Shown: positions 8,687-16,835, counted from the first letter of the stretch. The stretch: DNA of 64,000 nt from Anaerofilum hominis (GCF_014287275.1 NZ_JACONZ010000003.1:310001-374000), one strand, 5' to 3'. Numbers and translations are program-made. Notes: generated by a model from the sequence alone, not told the origin.

Positions 8687-8935
8687 ATGGAAGACAAAAA
8701 GATATTACTTGATAATATTGACAAAATTCATACAACCGAAATGGGAGTTGATAGAATTAAAAGAAATCTAAAAATAGATACAGTAGATGTTGTTGAGTAT
8801 TGCAAAAATAAGGTATTGGATAAAAATTGCAACATATACAAACAGGGGAAAAATTGGTATTGTGAAGTTGAAAATATCAAAATCACTATCAATTCATATA
8901 GTTATACAATTATCACAGCACATATTATTAAGTAA
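8687..8935 (+). CDS. DUF3781 domain protein
   Basis: An 82-residue protein that I place in the DUF3781 family from its start (LLDNIDKIHTTEMGVDRIKRNL), the VDVVEYCKNKV helix, and the end GKNWYCEVENIKITIN, SYSYTIITAHIIK. The family has no established function. The start ATG has AAAGGAG at a good distance. Codon use is strongly AT-rich, unlike the chromosome around it, and the gene lies between two copies of a 20-bp direct repeat and among hairpin repeats. Recent acquisition is likely. It stands alone; no partner gene can be recognised beside it. Confidence 0.75.
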   Translation: MEDKKILLDNIDKIHTTEMGVDRIKRNLKIDTVDVVEYCKNKVLDKNCNIYKQGKNWYCEVENIKITINSYSYTIITAHIIK

Positions 8936-9247
8936 ATCCTAGTTTGTTAGGGAGATTGTGAGCATATAACGCAACGGAAAGTAGCAGAACCAGCCGCCCT
9001 TGTTAACGATAAAGTAAACGGCTTCGCCGTCATTGAGAAGCTCATCTGCCCCTGTTTGTGTGGCAATCAAAAGAGCGACAGCAAATTATGCTTTCGCCCT
9101 CGATAATTGTGAGGCATACTTGTTAAGAAGTAGGAGCAGAAATAGCCTTGCTATAAGCGGCTTTCAGCGCAAATTTTAATGGGTGCGGTACATTATCTTT
9201 ATATCCTCCTAAAATACATCTTAGCAGCGTAACATCACGATTTCACA

Positions 9248-9300
9248 TGACGCTTTTTTGACGCCCGCGCTTACAAAAAGAGCTTATAAAGAGATATGGC
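9248..9300. repeat. Direct repeat, right copy
   Basis: Exact copy of the 20-mer at 8338-8357, followed by GATATGGC 45 bases from its start. See the left copy. Confidence 0.7.
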
Positions 9301-9401
9301 AAGATTTAGGCAGAAGTAGAGAAACGCTTTGATTTACAAGGGCTTCGCAGCTCCGTTATAAAGGCTTATAAGAAGTTGTAAGAAGATTTTCGTCTATAAA
9401 A

Positions 9402-9480
9402 TCAATAAAAAATAGCCGGAGGCTATTTTTTAGCAGCCATGCGGCCTGTCCTCAGGCCGCGGCGAATAGAGATAGGATTT
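9402..9480. repeat. Dispersed hairpin repeat, copy 4 (second subtype)
   Basis: AATAGCCGGAGGCTATT hairpin, then AGCAGCCATGCGGCCTGTCC and CAGGCCGCGGCG. It matches copy 3 over about 70 bases, including the GAGATAG..TTTT right end. Confidence 0.75.
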
Positions 9481-9590
9481 TTTATTGCAAAGCAATAAAA
9501 AATAGCCGCAGACTGCAGACTGTTTTTTGGCCGGTGCCCCGGTCGCCGCGTGAGCGGCGAGGGCATGGACATCAGGATAAAAAACAGGAA
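9481..9590. repeat. Dispersed hairpin repeat, copy 5
   Basis: Starts with TTATTGCAAAGCAATAA and an AATAGCCGCAGACTG stem, then GGCCGGTGCCCCGG with TCGCCGCGTGAGCGGCGAGGG. The right part is shared with the copy at 10278, including the GGATA..AAAA end. Confidence 0.7.
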
Positions 9591-9668
9591 TTGATTTGTT
9601 TCTGTCTGTGACAGCTGCGGCTGTTTTTGCCCGTTGGGAACGTCTCAAATCCTTGTCCAAACTGGAAA

Positions 9669-10217
9669 TTACCGTTCAGACCGTAGGATCGAATAGCGTG
9701 CACAATCTACGATGCCTTGATTATTTCTACCGCTCTGACGTAAAGTGCCTTCATACTTCATACCGATTTTCTGCATCACGCGACCGGAATTGGGATTGTT
9801 CACATCATGGCCTGCATAAACACAATTTGCCCCGACCTTATCAAAGAACACTTCAAGTACTGTTTTTGCTGCTTCTGCTGTGTATCCGTTTCCCCAATAT
9901 TTTCTTCCTATGACCCAGCCCAGTTCCAAACTATCCGTTTCCTCAATTACTTTTACAGCAGAAATATTACCGATCAATTCATGAGTCTCTTTTATTTCTA
10001 TTGTCCACTGATAAAATGCGGGATCCGCATATCCTTGTATGCAATAATTTATATATCCTATCGTCATTTCAACATTTTGATGCGTAGGCCAAGTTAAATA
10101 TTTTGTTACCTCGTCGTCTGATGCCCAATTGTGGAACATTTCCTCTGCATCCTCTATGGTAAAGCGCCTGAGGATCAATCGGTCTGTTTCCAATCTGATC
10201 GTCCCAATGTGATTCAT
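9669..10217 (-). CDS. GNAT family N-acetyltransferase (RimJ/RimL type)
   Basis: A 182-residue Acetyltransf_3 protein. The N-terminus IRLETDRLILRRF and the following EDAEEMFHNWASDDEV are hallmarks of the RimJ/RimL group, which acetylates N-terminal or side-chain amines and includes many resistance-type enzymes. The acetyl-CoA loop is RKYWGNGYTAEA. The conserved VNNPNSGRVMQKIGMKYEG helix, with its Asn-x-x-Ser, lies near the C-terminus. The start ATG has AGGAG 5 bases upstream. The gene is much more AT-rich than its surroundings and sits between repeat copies 5 and 6, so it is probably foreign. Substrate unknown. Confidence 0.88.
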   Translation of the reverse strand: MNHIGTIRLETDRLILRRFTIEDAEEMFHNWASDDEVTKYLTWPTHQNVEMTIGYINYCIQGYADPAFYQWTIEIKETHELIGNISAVKVIEETDSLELGWVIGRKYWGNGYTAEAAKTVLEVFFDKVGANCVYAGHDVNNPNSGRVMQKIGMKYEGTLRQSGRNNQGIVDCARYSILRSER

Positions 10218-10277
10218 GATATCTCCTGCACAAATTCCTTTTTGTCCATTTGTTTGCTTGAATTACAGCACTGATCG

Positions 10278-10362
10278 TAAAAAATGGCCGTAAACCTATT
10301 GGGGGGGCCAGTGCCCCGGCCGCCGCGTGAGCGGCCAGGGTGGGGCATCGGGATAGAAAATA
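10278..10362. repeat. Dispersed hairpin repeat, copy 6
   Basis: AAAAAATGGCCG start, then GGCCAGTGCCCCGGCCGCCG with CGTGAGCGGCCAGGG, and a GGATAGAAAATAA right end. Closest to copy 5. It occupies the interval 10218-10582 together with a terminator. Confidence 0.7.
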
Positions 10363-10414
10363 AAGCGCCTTTTTCCCGGCGGAGCTGTGCCGGCAAAAAC
10401 GGCATAAGCTGGGA

Positions 10415-10455
10415 AAAGCAGGCGGCAAAACCTGTGAGTTGCCGCCTGTTTTTTA
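10415..10455. terminator. Terminator-like hairpin
   Basis: CAGGCGGCAA / TTGCCGCCTG stem (10419-10448), ten-base loop, then T7 on the plus strand and CTTTTC on the minus strand. It probably ends transcripts of the minus-strand membrane protein gene. Confidence 0.75.
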
Positions 10456-10582
10456 TCGAGAAAAGACGCGCGCGAAACAGAGGATCCGCTGCGGCCACAC
10501 ACCGCCGCCGGCCTGCATGGCTGTGCGCCTGCAGCGGGCGGATGCGCGCACAGTCAGAGGCCACCTGCCGCGGGGCGAAAGA

Positions 10583-11047
10583 TCACTGCGGGTCCTGCGG
10601 CCCGGCGGGCGGCGCCTGGGTAGAGCTGGCGGTTTTCACCAGGCCGAACGCTTTGTCGGCAAACCCCTTGCAGAGGGGGACGCTGGCGTCCTTGCCCTTG
10701 GCGACGTTGACCAGGCCGATGACGGCAAAGATCAGGATGACAAGAGAGAGGATGCCGGCCACGGCGCTGAAAAAAACAGATACGACGCCGAAGAGACCTG
10801 AGACCAGGATCCCCAGAATGGGGATGGTGCAAAGCCAGGAGAAGGCGCCCATAAAAGCGCTGACGATCCCCGAGATCAGGGACAGGAAAAACGCCTGCAT
10901 GGTCTGGCGGATCAGCCATTCGTCCTGCTCGGCCAGGATGACGAACGCGAGCAGCAGCCCGCCCAGCAGGGTTTGGCCCAAGATCGTCAGAACAAAGGAC
11001 AGCACCGCGTAAAAGGTCAGACAGATCCCAAAACGGTCCTTTTTCAT
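10583..11047 (-). CDS. Small integral membrane protein of unknown function
   Basis: A 154-residue protein with three or four hydrophobic stretches (about residues 8-35, 48-90 and 90-115), consistent with a multi-pass membrane protein, and a short soluble Pro/Ala-rich tail. The pattern of a few helices followed by VIGLVNVAKGKD resembles the Tic20/DUF4870-type small membrane proteins of Firmicutes, but I cannot assign a family with confidence. Translation starts at ATG 11047 with an AGGAGG site 7 bases upstream. It stands alone, with a hairpin terminator beyond its stop. No catalytic motif is visible. Confidence 0.7.
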   Translation of the reverse strand: MKKDRFGICLTFYAVLSFVLTILGQTLLGGLLLAFVILAEQDEWLIRQTMQAFFLSLISGIVSAFMGAFSWLCTIPILGILVSGLFGVVSVFFSAVAGILSLVILIFAVIGLVNVAKGKDASVPLCKGFADKAFGLVKTASSTQAPPAGPQDPQ

Positions 11048-11300
11048 GATGATTCCTCCTTTTAGTCCAGGCCCCGCCCCACGCAGGGCCTGGATCCATT
11101 ATACAGGAAAAGGAAAAAAAAAACAGGCGTGCAATAAGAAAAATCTCAATTTTACAGCAAAACGGGGATCTGAAAGGTGCGCCTGGGCTGGAGGGGAGAG
11201 CGGAAGAAAGAATTTTCTCTTGCCGCTCTCGCCACTGTGCCCCCTGGCGGCAGCGCCGCCTGCGGCTGAGCTCCCCTACCAGAGGCGCTGCATTCCCCTC

Positions 11301-11404
11301 GGACAACTTTACCTCCTGACGACCGCACTCTCTCTTGACGGCTGCGCTCCCCCTATGACAGCGCCCTCCTTGACAGCCGCGCCCTCCCGACAACTACGCC
11401 TCCC
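11301..11404. repeat. Degenerate short tandem repeat
   Basis: About six imperfect units of 15-20 bases, each starting near GACRRC and running into a C/T-rich end (for example TGACGGCTGCGCTCCC, TGACAGCCGCGCCCTCCC). Unit length varies, so the array is old or noisy. Confidence 0.5.
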
Positions 11405-11441
11405 TGGGCAGAGCGGCTCAGAAAAAGCGGGACAAAAATAT

Positions 11442-11478
11442 GGCCCGGCGCCGAAAAAACATTTCCCGGCGCCGGGCC
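11442..11478 (-). terminator. Terminator of the ddl-murI-argS operon
   Basis: A 12-bp perfect stem GGCCCGGCGCCG / CGGCGCCGGGCC. Read on the minus strand it is followed by ATATTTTTG. Confidence 0.8.
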
Positions 11479-11653
11479 GCGGCGAAGCTTTACGGGCGGC
11501 TGACAAAGCCGCACCTTGAAAAACATCGACGCTTGATCGCTGTATCTTTATCGGGATCGTGCATGAGGCCATCCGCCATTGTTTGCGGTTTAGGGCCGCC
11601 TGCCGAAAAAGCCGTCCCTGTTTCCCGCAGGTGCGTCAGCCGCTCCGCCGGGT

Positions 11654-13414
11654 TCACATCTTTTCCGGCACCGTGATCTTCAGCATCGCAAGACCGTTGG
11701 CGATGGTGGTCTTTGCCGCAGTGCACAGGGCGAGCCGCGCCTGCTGCAGCGCGTCCGCCTCCCCCTTGACGTGACAGGCGGTATAAAATTTGTGGAACAG
11801 GGTAGCCAGATCGGTGACATAGCGGGTGATGCGGGCCGGATCGTAGTTCTTGGCCGCGGTCACGATCTCTTCGGGGAAATAGCCGATGTGGCGCACCAGT
11901 TCGATCTCGGCCGGGTCGGTGAGCAGGGAGAGGTCGGCCTGGGCCGCGGGCCGCGGCGTGACCCCCTCTGCGGCCAGGGCGCGCAGGATGCTGCAGATGC
12001 GGGCATGGGCGTACTGCACATAGTACACCGGGTTGTCGCTGTCCTGTTTTACCGCCAGGTCCATATCGAACAGCACCTGGGCCCCCGGCTCGCGCTGGTT
12101 GAAGAAGAACCGGGCGCTGTCGATAGGGACCTCGTCCAGCAGGTCCACCAGCGAGACCGCCTTGCCGGTGCGCTTGCTCATGCGCACCTCCTGGCCGTCC
12201 CGCACCAGCTTGACCAGCTGCATCAGCACCACGTCCAGCCGGCTGCCGGACAGGCCCACCGCGTCCATGGACCCCTTCATGCGGGGCACGTGGCCCGCGT
12301 GGTCGGCGCCCCAGACGTCGATGGACAGATCAAAGCCGCGGGTGACCAGCTTGTTGTAATGGTAGGCGATGTCGGCGGCGAAATAGGTGGGGATGCCGTT
12401 GGCGCGCACCAGCACCTCGTCCTTGGGCCCGTCCTGCGCCTCGCCCTCGCCCGCCTTGGGGCGCTTGTTGGCGCCCCATTTCAGGCTGTATTCGCCCGCC
12501 TTGTACCAGATGGCGCCGTCCTTTTCATAGGTGGCGCCCAGGGCGGACAGCTTGTCCAGCACCTCCTGCACCGCGCCGCTCTCGTGCAGCTGGCTCTCGA
12601 GGAACCAGACGTCATAGTGGATGCGGTATTTTTCCATGGCGTCTTTCATGGCCTGGATGTTCAGCGGGAGCGCATAGTCCACCAGGGCCTTTTTGCGCTC
12701 TTGCGCAGGGCTGTCCACAAAGGCGTCGCCGTGCAGGTCGGCAAACTCGCGGGCGCGCTGGCGGATATCCTCGCCCTGATAGCCGTTTTCGGGGAAAGGC
12801 ACCGCCTCTTCGCCCTTGAAGATCTGCAGATAACGGGCGGACAGGCTGTCGCCGAATTTTTCGATCTGGTTGCCCGCATCGTTGACATAAAACTCGCGGG
12901 TGACCTGATAGCCCGCCCATTCCAGCGCTGCGGCCAGGCAGTCGCCCAGCGCGCCGCCCCGGGCGTTGCCCAGATGCATGGGGCCGGTGGGGTTGGCCGA
13001 GACGAACTCCACGTTCACCCGTTTGCCCTCGCCGAACTCGGTGCGGCCCCAGTCCGCGCCCTGCTGGTTGGCGGCCAGCACCACATCCTCGAAATAGCGG
13101 TGGGACAAAAAGAAATTGATGAAGCCCGGCCCCGCCACCTCCAACCGCTCAAAAGGGGTGCCCGCACAGTCGGCGCGGGCGGTCAGGATCTCGGCGATCC
13201 TGCGCGGCGGCAGCCGGAAAGCGCGCGCCCCCACCATGGCGGCGTTGCAGGCGAAGTCGCCGTTGCGCACGTCGCCGGGGATCTCGATCTTGAAAGCAGG
13301 CGTGGGCGCCTCGGGCAGTTCGCCGGCCGCCACGGCCGCGCCCATGGCGGCCAGGATCAGGTCGTAGGCCGCGCTGCGCGCGCGGGCCACCGGGTTGTAA
13401 TGATGAAACTCCAA
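11654..13414 (-). CDS. argS: Arginyl-tRNA synthetase
   Basis: A class I synthetase that charges tRNA-Arg. The 586 residues contain the N-terminal additional domain (NPVARARSAAYDLI), the HIGH motif as GPMHLGNARGG around residues 140-150, the KMSKS motif as RMSKRTG around 385, and the C-terminal DALR anticodon-binding domain with YVQYAHARICSI. The start is TTG at 13414; a GGAGG lies 10 bases upstream, overlapping the end of the DUF1934 gene, which leaves five bases between the two. It is the last gene of the ddl-murI-DUF1934-argS operon. Start choice is slightly uncertain; the function is not. Confidence 0.96.
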   Translation of the reverse strand: MEFHHYNPVARARSAAYDLILAAMGAAVAAGELPEAPTPAFKIEIPGDVRNGDFACNAAMVGARAFRLPPRRIAEILTARADCAGTPFERLEVAGPGFINFFLSHRYFEDVVLAANQQGADWGRTEFGEGKRVNVEFVSANPTGPMHLGNARGGALGDCLAAALEWAGYQVTREFYVNDAGNQIEKFGDSLSARYLQIFKGEEAVPFPENGYQGEDIRQRAREFADLHGDAFVDSPAQERKKALVDYALPLNIQAMKDAMEKYRIHYDVWFLESQLHESGAVQEVLDKLSALGATYEKDGAIWYKAGEYSLKWGANKRPKAGEGEAQDGPKDEVLVRANGIPTYFAADIAYHYNKLVTRGFDLSIDVWGADHAGHVPRMKGSMDAVGLSGSRLDVVLMQLVKLVRDGQEVRMSKRTGKAVSLVDLLDEVPIDSARFFFNQREPGAQVLFDMDLAVKQDSDNPVYYVQYAHARICSILRALAAEGVTPRPAAQADLSLLTDPAEIELVRHIGYFPEEIVTAAKNYDPARITRYVTDLATLFHKFYTACHVKGEADALQQARLALCTAAKTTIANGLAMLKITVPEKM

Positions 13415-13419
13415 AGTCG

Positions 13420-13842
13420 TTATGCCTCCCTGACGGTAATATTGACGGTGTTTTTCGAGAACGGGCTCGAATTGATGTCCAGATTATAGCTGAAGCGCAG
13501 GCTGCCGCCGCGGTCGGACAGATCGGCGATGATCTCGTCCGCGGCGATGCCCATGGTGATAGCGCCGTGGCCGGTGTCGTAGTGGCAGATATGCCGCCGC
13601 CCCTTTTCGATCACCAGCTGGCTGGGCGCGGGGCCGAACCGCAGCATGCTGACCGTGCCGGCCTTGTCCAGTTTTACGGTAGTGGTGCAGCCGTCGTAGC
13701 CGGTGGCCTCGGTTTCGCGGTAGGTGATATAATAGCTGCCGCCCCGCTGCACAAAGCTGCCGCGGGTCATCAGCTCCACCTCGTTCTCTTCGCCCTCGGA
13801 CTCCTGCACGCCTTTGATCCTGATCAGATAATCCTCTTTCAT
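13420..13842 (-). CDS. DUF1934 family beta-barrel protein (YwiB-like)
   Basis: A 140-residue protein of the DUF1934 family, known structurally as a small lipocalin-like beta-barrel of unknown function. Visible family features are the start DYLIRIKGVQ, the SYYITYRETE strand, SMLRFGPAPSQLVIEKGRRH, and the end FSYNLDINSSPFSKNTVNITV. In Firmicutes the gene often stands directly before argS, as here. The start is ATG 13842 with GGAGG 6 bases upstream; upstream in-frame codons lie in the intergenic space after murI and lack a site. The sequence shows no catalytic residues, and the link to argS is positional only. Confidence 0.85.
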   Translation of the reverse strand: MKEDYLIRIKGVQESEGEENEVELMTRGSFVQRGGSYYITYRETEATGYDGCTTTVKLDKAGTVSMLRFGPAPSQLVIEKGRRHICHYDTGHGAITMGIAADEIIADLSDRGGSLRFSYNLDINSSPFSKNTVNITVREA

Positions 13843-13910
13843 ATCCGCCCTCCCGGGTCTGACCCGGACGGCGCGGGCGGGCCGCCCGTGCCGCTCCGGC
13901 ATCCCTGTGC

Positions 13911-14723
13911 TCAATCCCATAGTGTAAACGGGTGCACGGTGCCGTGCACATCCTTTCCGAGAAAAAGACCGCCCACCTCGGCGAAGTTTTCTCCTGAATC
14001 GCTGACATAAAAGCTGACGGCGCCGCCGGACGTCCGCCCGTTCAGCAGGTCCTGCCGCTCCAGCAGCTGCCGCAGCGCCGCGGCGCCCTCGGCGCCGGAG
14101 TCGATCAGCCGCACCCCCGGGCCCATCTCGTCGGCGATGGCGCCGGCGATGAGCGGGTAGTGGGTGCAGCCCAGGATCAGCGTATCCACCCCGGCCCGCC
14201 GCACCGGGGCGAGATATTCTTTTGCCAGGGTCGTGACGATGAGGTCGTCGCGGCCCACATAGCCGTTTTCGATCACCGGCACAAAGAGCGGGCAGGCCCG
14301 CGCGGTGAGGACGCTGTCCGGGCGCAGGGCCCTTACTGCGGCCTCGTAGCCGCCGCTGCGGACAGAGGCGGCTGTGGCGATGACCCCGATGCGGCCGCTG
14401 CAGCTGGCGTGGACAGCCGCCTGTGCCGCCGCCTGCACCACGCCCACAAAGGGCACGGGCAGCGCGTCGGTCACCGCGGCGGGCAAAGTGGAGGACACGG
14501 TGCCGCAGGCGCAGAGCACCGCCTTGACGCCCTTTGAGAGCAGGAACTGGATATCCTCTTTGCCGTAGCGGATGATGGTGTCGGCCCCGCGCCCGCCGTA
14601 GGGCACCCGCGCCGTGTCGCCGAAGTAGACGATGTCCTCGCCGGGCAGCAGCCGCACCAGCTCTTTGACCCCGGTGAGCCCGCCCAGGCCGGAGTCGAAC
14701 ACGCCGATGGGCCGGTTATCCAT
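13911..14723 (-). CDS. murI: Glutamate racemase
   Basis: Converts L-glutamate to the D-glutamate of the peptidoglycan stem peptide. In the 270-residue product the substrate loop FDSGLGGLT (Asp10, Ser11) is intact, as are FGDTARVPYG and the two catalytic cysteines, Cys73 in CACGTVSS and Cys186 in LGCTHYPL. In the first Cys motif Gly74 replaces the Asn of the common ACNT form. The start overlaps the end of ddl by 8 bases, which points to coupled translation of the two cell-wall enzymes: D-glutamate and D-Ala-D-Ala are both stem-peptide parts. Confidence 0.95.
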   Translation of the reverse strand: MDNRPIGVFDSGLGGLTGVKELVRLLPGEDIVYFGDTARVPYGGRGADTIIRYGKEDIQFLLSKGVKAVLCACGTVSSTLPAAVTDALPVPFVGVVQAAAQAAVHASCSGRIGVIATAASVRSGGYEAAVRALRPDSVLTARACPLFVPVIENGYVGRDDLIVTTLAKEYLAPVRRAGVDTLILGCTHYPLIAGAIADEMGPGVRLIDSGAEGAAALRQLLERQDLLNGRTSGGAVSFYVSDSGENFAEVGGLFLGKDVHGTVHPFTLWD

Positions 14724-15795
14724 TCGCGGTCTCCTTCCTCTCGAAAGCCAGCTGGATCAGCCGGTCCAGCAGCCCGCCGTAGGTCATGCCGGCGTGCAGC
14801 ATCAGTTTGGGGTACATGCTGATGTCGGTGAAACCGGGCATGGTGTTGATCTCGTTGAGCAGCACCCTGCCGGTGCCTGCCTCCACAAAAAAGTCCACCC
14901 GGGCCAGGCCGGTGCAGCAGAGGGTGCGGTAAGCGCGCACCGCCGTCACCCGCACCTCTTCCAGCTTTTCCGGGGCCAGCTGCGCCGGGATGACCACCCG
15001 GCTGGTGCCGGCGAGATACTTGTCGTCGTAGGTGTAAAACTCCTGGCTGGCGAGGATCTCGCCGGGCAGGGTGCCCTGCGGGCCGTCGTTGCCCATCACC
15101 GCGCACTCCACCTCCTGCCCGGTGACGAACCGCTCAAAGACGATGCGGGTGTCGTGGGCCAGGGCCAGATGCACGGCGTCCAGCAGCTCGCGCCGGTCGT
15201 GCGCCTTGCTGATGCCCACCGAGCTGCCCGCGTTGGCGGGCTTGACAAAGATGGGCCAGCCCAGCCTGCGCTCCAGCCGGTCGGCCACGGCGTCAAAGCC
15301 GGGCAGCTCGGCCCGGGTCATGTAGTCCCACTCGCAGCGGTCGATGCCCGCGGCGTCCATCACCAGGTTGGCGGCCGCTTTGTCCATGCACAGCGCGCTG
15401 GACAGCACGCCGCAGCCGACATAGGGGATGCCCGCCAGCTCCAGCAGGCCCTGTACGGTGCCGTCCTCGCCGCCCTTGCCGTGCAGCACGGGAAAGACCG
15501 CGTCCACCTTTTGCAGCGTGAAAGCGCCGTCCACGCACTTGACGATGCCGCGGTCGGTGGCGTCCGGGCTGATAAAAGCGGGCACGCAGTCGGGATACTG
15601 CTCCCAGCTGCCGTCCGCCAGATTGGCCACCGGGCCGGGGTAATACAGCCAGCGGCCCTTTTTGGTGATGCCCACCGGGATCACCTCGTAGCGGTCGGCG
15701 GGGATGTTGCGGATCACCGAGGCCGCCGACATCAGCGACACCTCGTGTTCGCTGGATACGCCTCCAAACAGGACGCAGATCTTTTGTTTTGCCAT
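14716..15795 (-). CDS. ddl: D-alanine--D-alanine ligase
   Basis: An ATP-grasp enzyme that joins two D-alanines for peptidoglycan. The 359 residues show LFGGVSSEHEVS at the N-terminus (Glu and Ser of the first D-Ala site), FPVLHGKGGEDGT, the ATP-grasp loop VKPANAGSSVGISK, the omega-loop EFYTYDDKY with the Tyr typical of D-Ala-D-Ala rather than D-Ala-D-lactate ligases, and LNEINTMPGFT, which binds Mg-ATP and the second D-Ala. The start ATG has AAGGAG about 12 bases upstream, slightly long. It is the first gene of a four-gene operon with murI, DUF1934 and argS. Confidence 0.96.
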   Translation of the reverse strand: MAKQKICVLFGGVSSEHEVSLMSAASVIRNIPADRYEVIPVGITKKGRWLYYPGPVANLADGSWEQYPDCVPAFISPDATDRGIVKCVDGAFTLQKVDAVFPVLHGKGGEDGTVQGLLELAGIPYVGCGVLSSALCMDKAAANLVMDAAGIDRCEWDYMTRAELPGFDAVADRLERRLGWPIFVKPANAGSSVGISKAHDRRELLDAVHLALAHDTRIVFERFVTGQEVECAVMGNDGPQGTLPGEILASQEFYTYDDKYLAGTSRVVIPAQLAPEKLEEVRVTAVRAYRTLCCTGLARVDFFVEAGTGRVLLNEINTMPGFTDISMYPKLMLHAGMTYGGLLDRLIQLAFERKETANG

Positions 15796-15932
15796 GATCT
15801 AAGAATACTCCTTCCCGATTTGGGAAAAACGGCCGGGGCGGCCCGTCCCCGCCGCATCCTGCGCGGCGGCCCAAAAACGCGGGCGCGGGCGGCCGGCGCC
15901 CGGCACGCGGTCAAAATTGCAGATACAGATAT

Positions 15933-15961
15933 ATATTACCATACCGCGCGGGTTATGAAAA
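15933..15961 (-). promoter_or_regulatory. Possible promoter of the ddl operon
   Basis: On the minus strand: TTTTCA (15961-15956), 17-base spacer, TAATAT (15938-15933). The -35 matches the consensus at only four positions, but this is the only AT-rich patch ahead of ddl. Confidence 0.45.
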
Positions 15962-16018
15962 GAGGATGCGGGCGCAGCCGGGCCTTTTTTTGCCCGGCGG
16001 CTTTTTGGGCCGCCGCAG

Positions 16019-16054
16019 ACAAAAAGCCTTCGAGCCGCGGCTCAAAGGCTTTCA
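16019..16054 (-). terminator. Terminator of the XRE regulator gene
   Basis: Stem AAAGCCTT.GAGCC / GGCTC.AAGGCTTT begins at the stop codon. It is followed by CTTTTTGTC on the minus strand. Confidence 0.8.
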
Positions 16055-16387
16055 GTTTTCTTTCAGCGAGGAGATGACGCTGTCGAGAATGTCCAGCGCC
16101 TGCTTTTTGCGTCCGGGGTCCAGGGCGTCCAGCCTTTTGATGATATCGTTGCTCTTGGCGAAATAGCCGACCGTCAGGCTGTCCTGCAGCACGTCGTCCG
16201 CAGAGGCGGAAAGGGTGTTCAGGATGTGGACGAAGGTCTCCAGCTTGGGCACCTTGTCCCCGCGCTCGATGTCCGCCAGGTAGCGGGTGCTGATGCCGAT
16301 CTTTTCTGCGCATTCCTTGATGCTCCAGCCCCGCTTTGCCCTGTAAGATCTCAGCTTTTTCCCCAGACTTTTGGAATTCACGGGCAT
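16052..16387 (-). CDS. XRE-family helix-turn-helix regulator
   Basis: A 111-residue protein. Residues ~8-62 form a Cro/C1-type HTH (LGKKLRSYRAKRGWSIKECAEKIGIS, then TRYLADIERGDKVPKLETFVHILNTL), and a short C-terminal helical part of ~45 residues follows, which may serve dimerisation. The domain is typical of single-domain repressors of Clostridia. The ribosome-binding site ahead of ATG 16387 is weak (AGGCGG), so GTG at 16381 is an alternative. It is divergent from the AbrB gene, and the 170-base region between them holds both promoters, so mutual or self regulation is plausible. The target is unknown. Confidence 0.85.
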   Translation of the reverse strand: MPVNSKSLGKKLRSYRAKRGWSIKECAEKIGISTRYLADIERGDKVPKLETFVHILNTLSASADDVLQDSLTVGYFAKSNDIIKRLDALDPGRKKQALDILDSVISSLKEN

Positions 16388-16480
16388 CGCCGCCTATCTT
16401 GGGATATTTTCTACGAATAGCATACAAATTATACAGAACAGAAGAAACGATCTATCCATAGAAAAGTCCCTAAATAGATG

Positions 16481-16509
16481 TTGTTTCTGAGAAAAAGATG
16501 TGCTAACAT
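16481..16509 (+). promoter_or_regulatory. Promoter of the AbrB-type gene
   Basis: TTGTTT (16481-16486), 17-base spacer, TAACAT (16504-16509), 50 bases before the start codon. Confidence 0.55.
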
Positions 16510-16559
16510 GGGATTAAAAGGCGGGTCACCGAGAAAGAACTGGAACAGGAGAGAAGAAG

Positions 16560-16808
16560 ATGATAAAGTCGACGGGTATCCTCAGAAAAGTGGACGGGCT
16601 GGGACGGGTCGCGCTCCCGCTCGAGACGAGAAAAAGTCTTGACATCGGTGAAGAGGACAGTCTCGAGCTTCTCGTAGACGAAGAAAACGGGCGCATCATT
16701 TTTGAAAAGGTGTCGAAAAAATGCCTGCGGTGCGGGTCGGCGGACAGCCTGAAAGAGATCAAGCCCGGCTTTTTTCTGTGTGAGAACTGCATCCGCGAAC
16801 TGAAATGA
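16560..16808 (+). CDS. AbrB/SpoVT-type transition regulator with zinc ribbon
   Basis: An 82-residue regulator. The first 50 residues are a swapped-hairpin AbrB DNA-binding domain (STGILRKVDGLGRVALP, then RKSLDIGEEDSLELLVD, then GRIIFEK). The C-terminal 28 residues carry two CxxC pairs (Cys55/Cys58 and Cys74/Cys77), a small zinc ribbon common in clostridial members. Such proteins bind DNA as dimers or tetramers and control transition-phase genes. The start is supported by AGGAGAGAAGAAG just ahead of the ATG. It is monocistronic, with promoter and terminator, and divergent from the XRE gene. Confidence 0.9.
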   Translation: MIKSTGILRKVDGLGRVALPLETRKSLDIGEEDSLELLVDEENGRIIFEKVSKKCLRCGSADSLKEIKPGFFLCENCIRELK

Positions 16809-16835
16809 GCGGGGCGGCAGGCCCTGCGCAAAAGC

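Larger units (their letters stand above)
8936..9668. other. AT-rich non-coding stretch with the right direct repeat and hairpin repeats
   Basis: No credible gene. The reading frames are short and interrupted by stops, as in decayed mobile DNA. It holds the right copy of the direct repeat (9248-9300) and two hairpin repeat copies (9402-9480, 9481-9590). A truncated integrase or recombinase remnant is possible but could not be identified. Confidence 0.5.
11048..11653. other. Non-coding stretch between argS and the membrane protein gene
   Basis: About 600 bases with no supportable gene. It holds a degenerate tandem repeat (11301-11404) and the argS terminator (11442-11478). Confidence 0.6.

Noticed and set aside
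8394..8771. A 125-codon frame ahead of and overlapping DUF3781
   Set aside because: No ribosome-binding site and no recognisable family. It overlaps the well-supported DUF3781 start. It may hold a relic of decayed mobile DNA.
8066..10362. A CRISPR array in the repeat-rich zone
   Set aside because: The repeats are palindromic, irregularly spaced, of unequal length, and lie between genes; no uniform spacers or cas genes are present.
11771..13489. A 572-codon open frame on the plus strand
   Set aside because: It is antisense to argS and the DUF1934 gene. Its composition (His, Gln, Gly, Val rich) is the mirror of GC-rich codon bias, and it lacks a ribosome-binding site.
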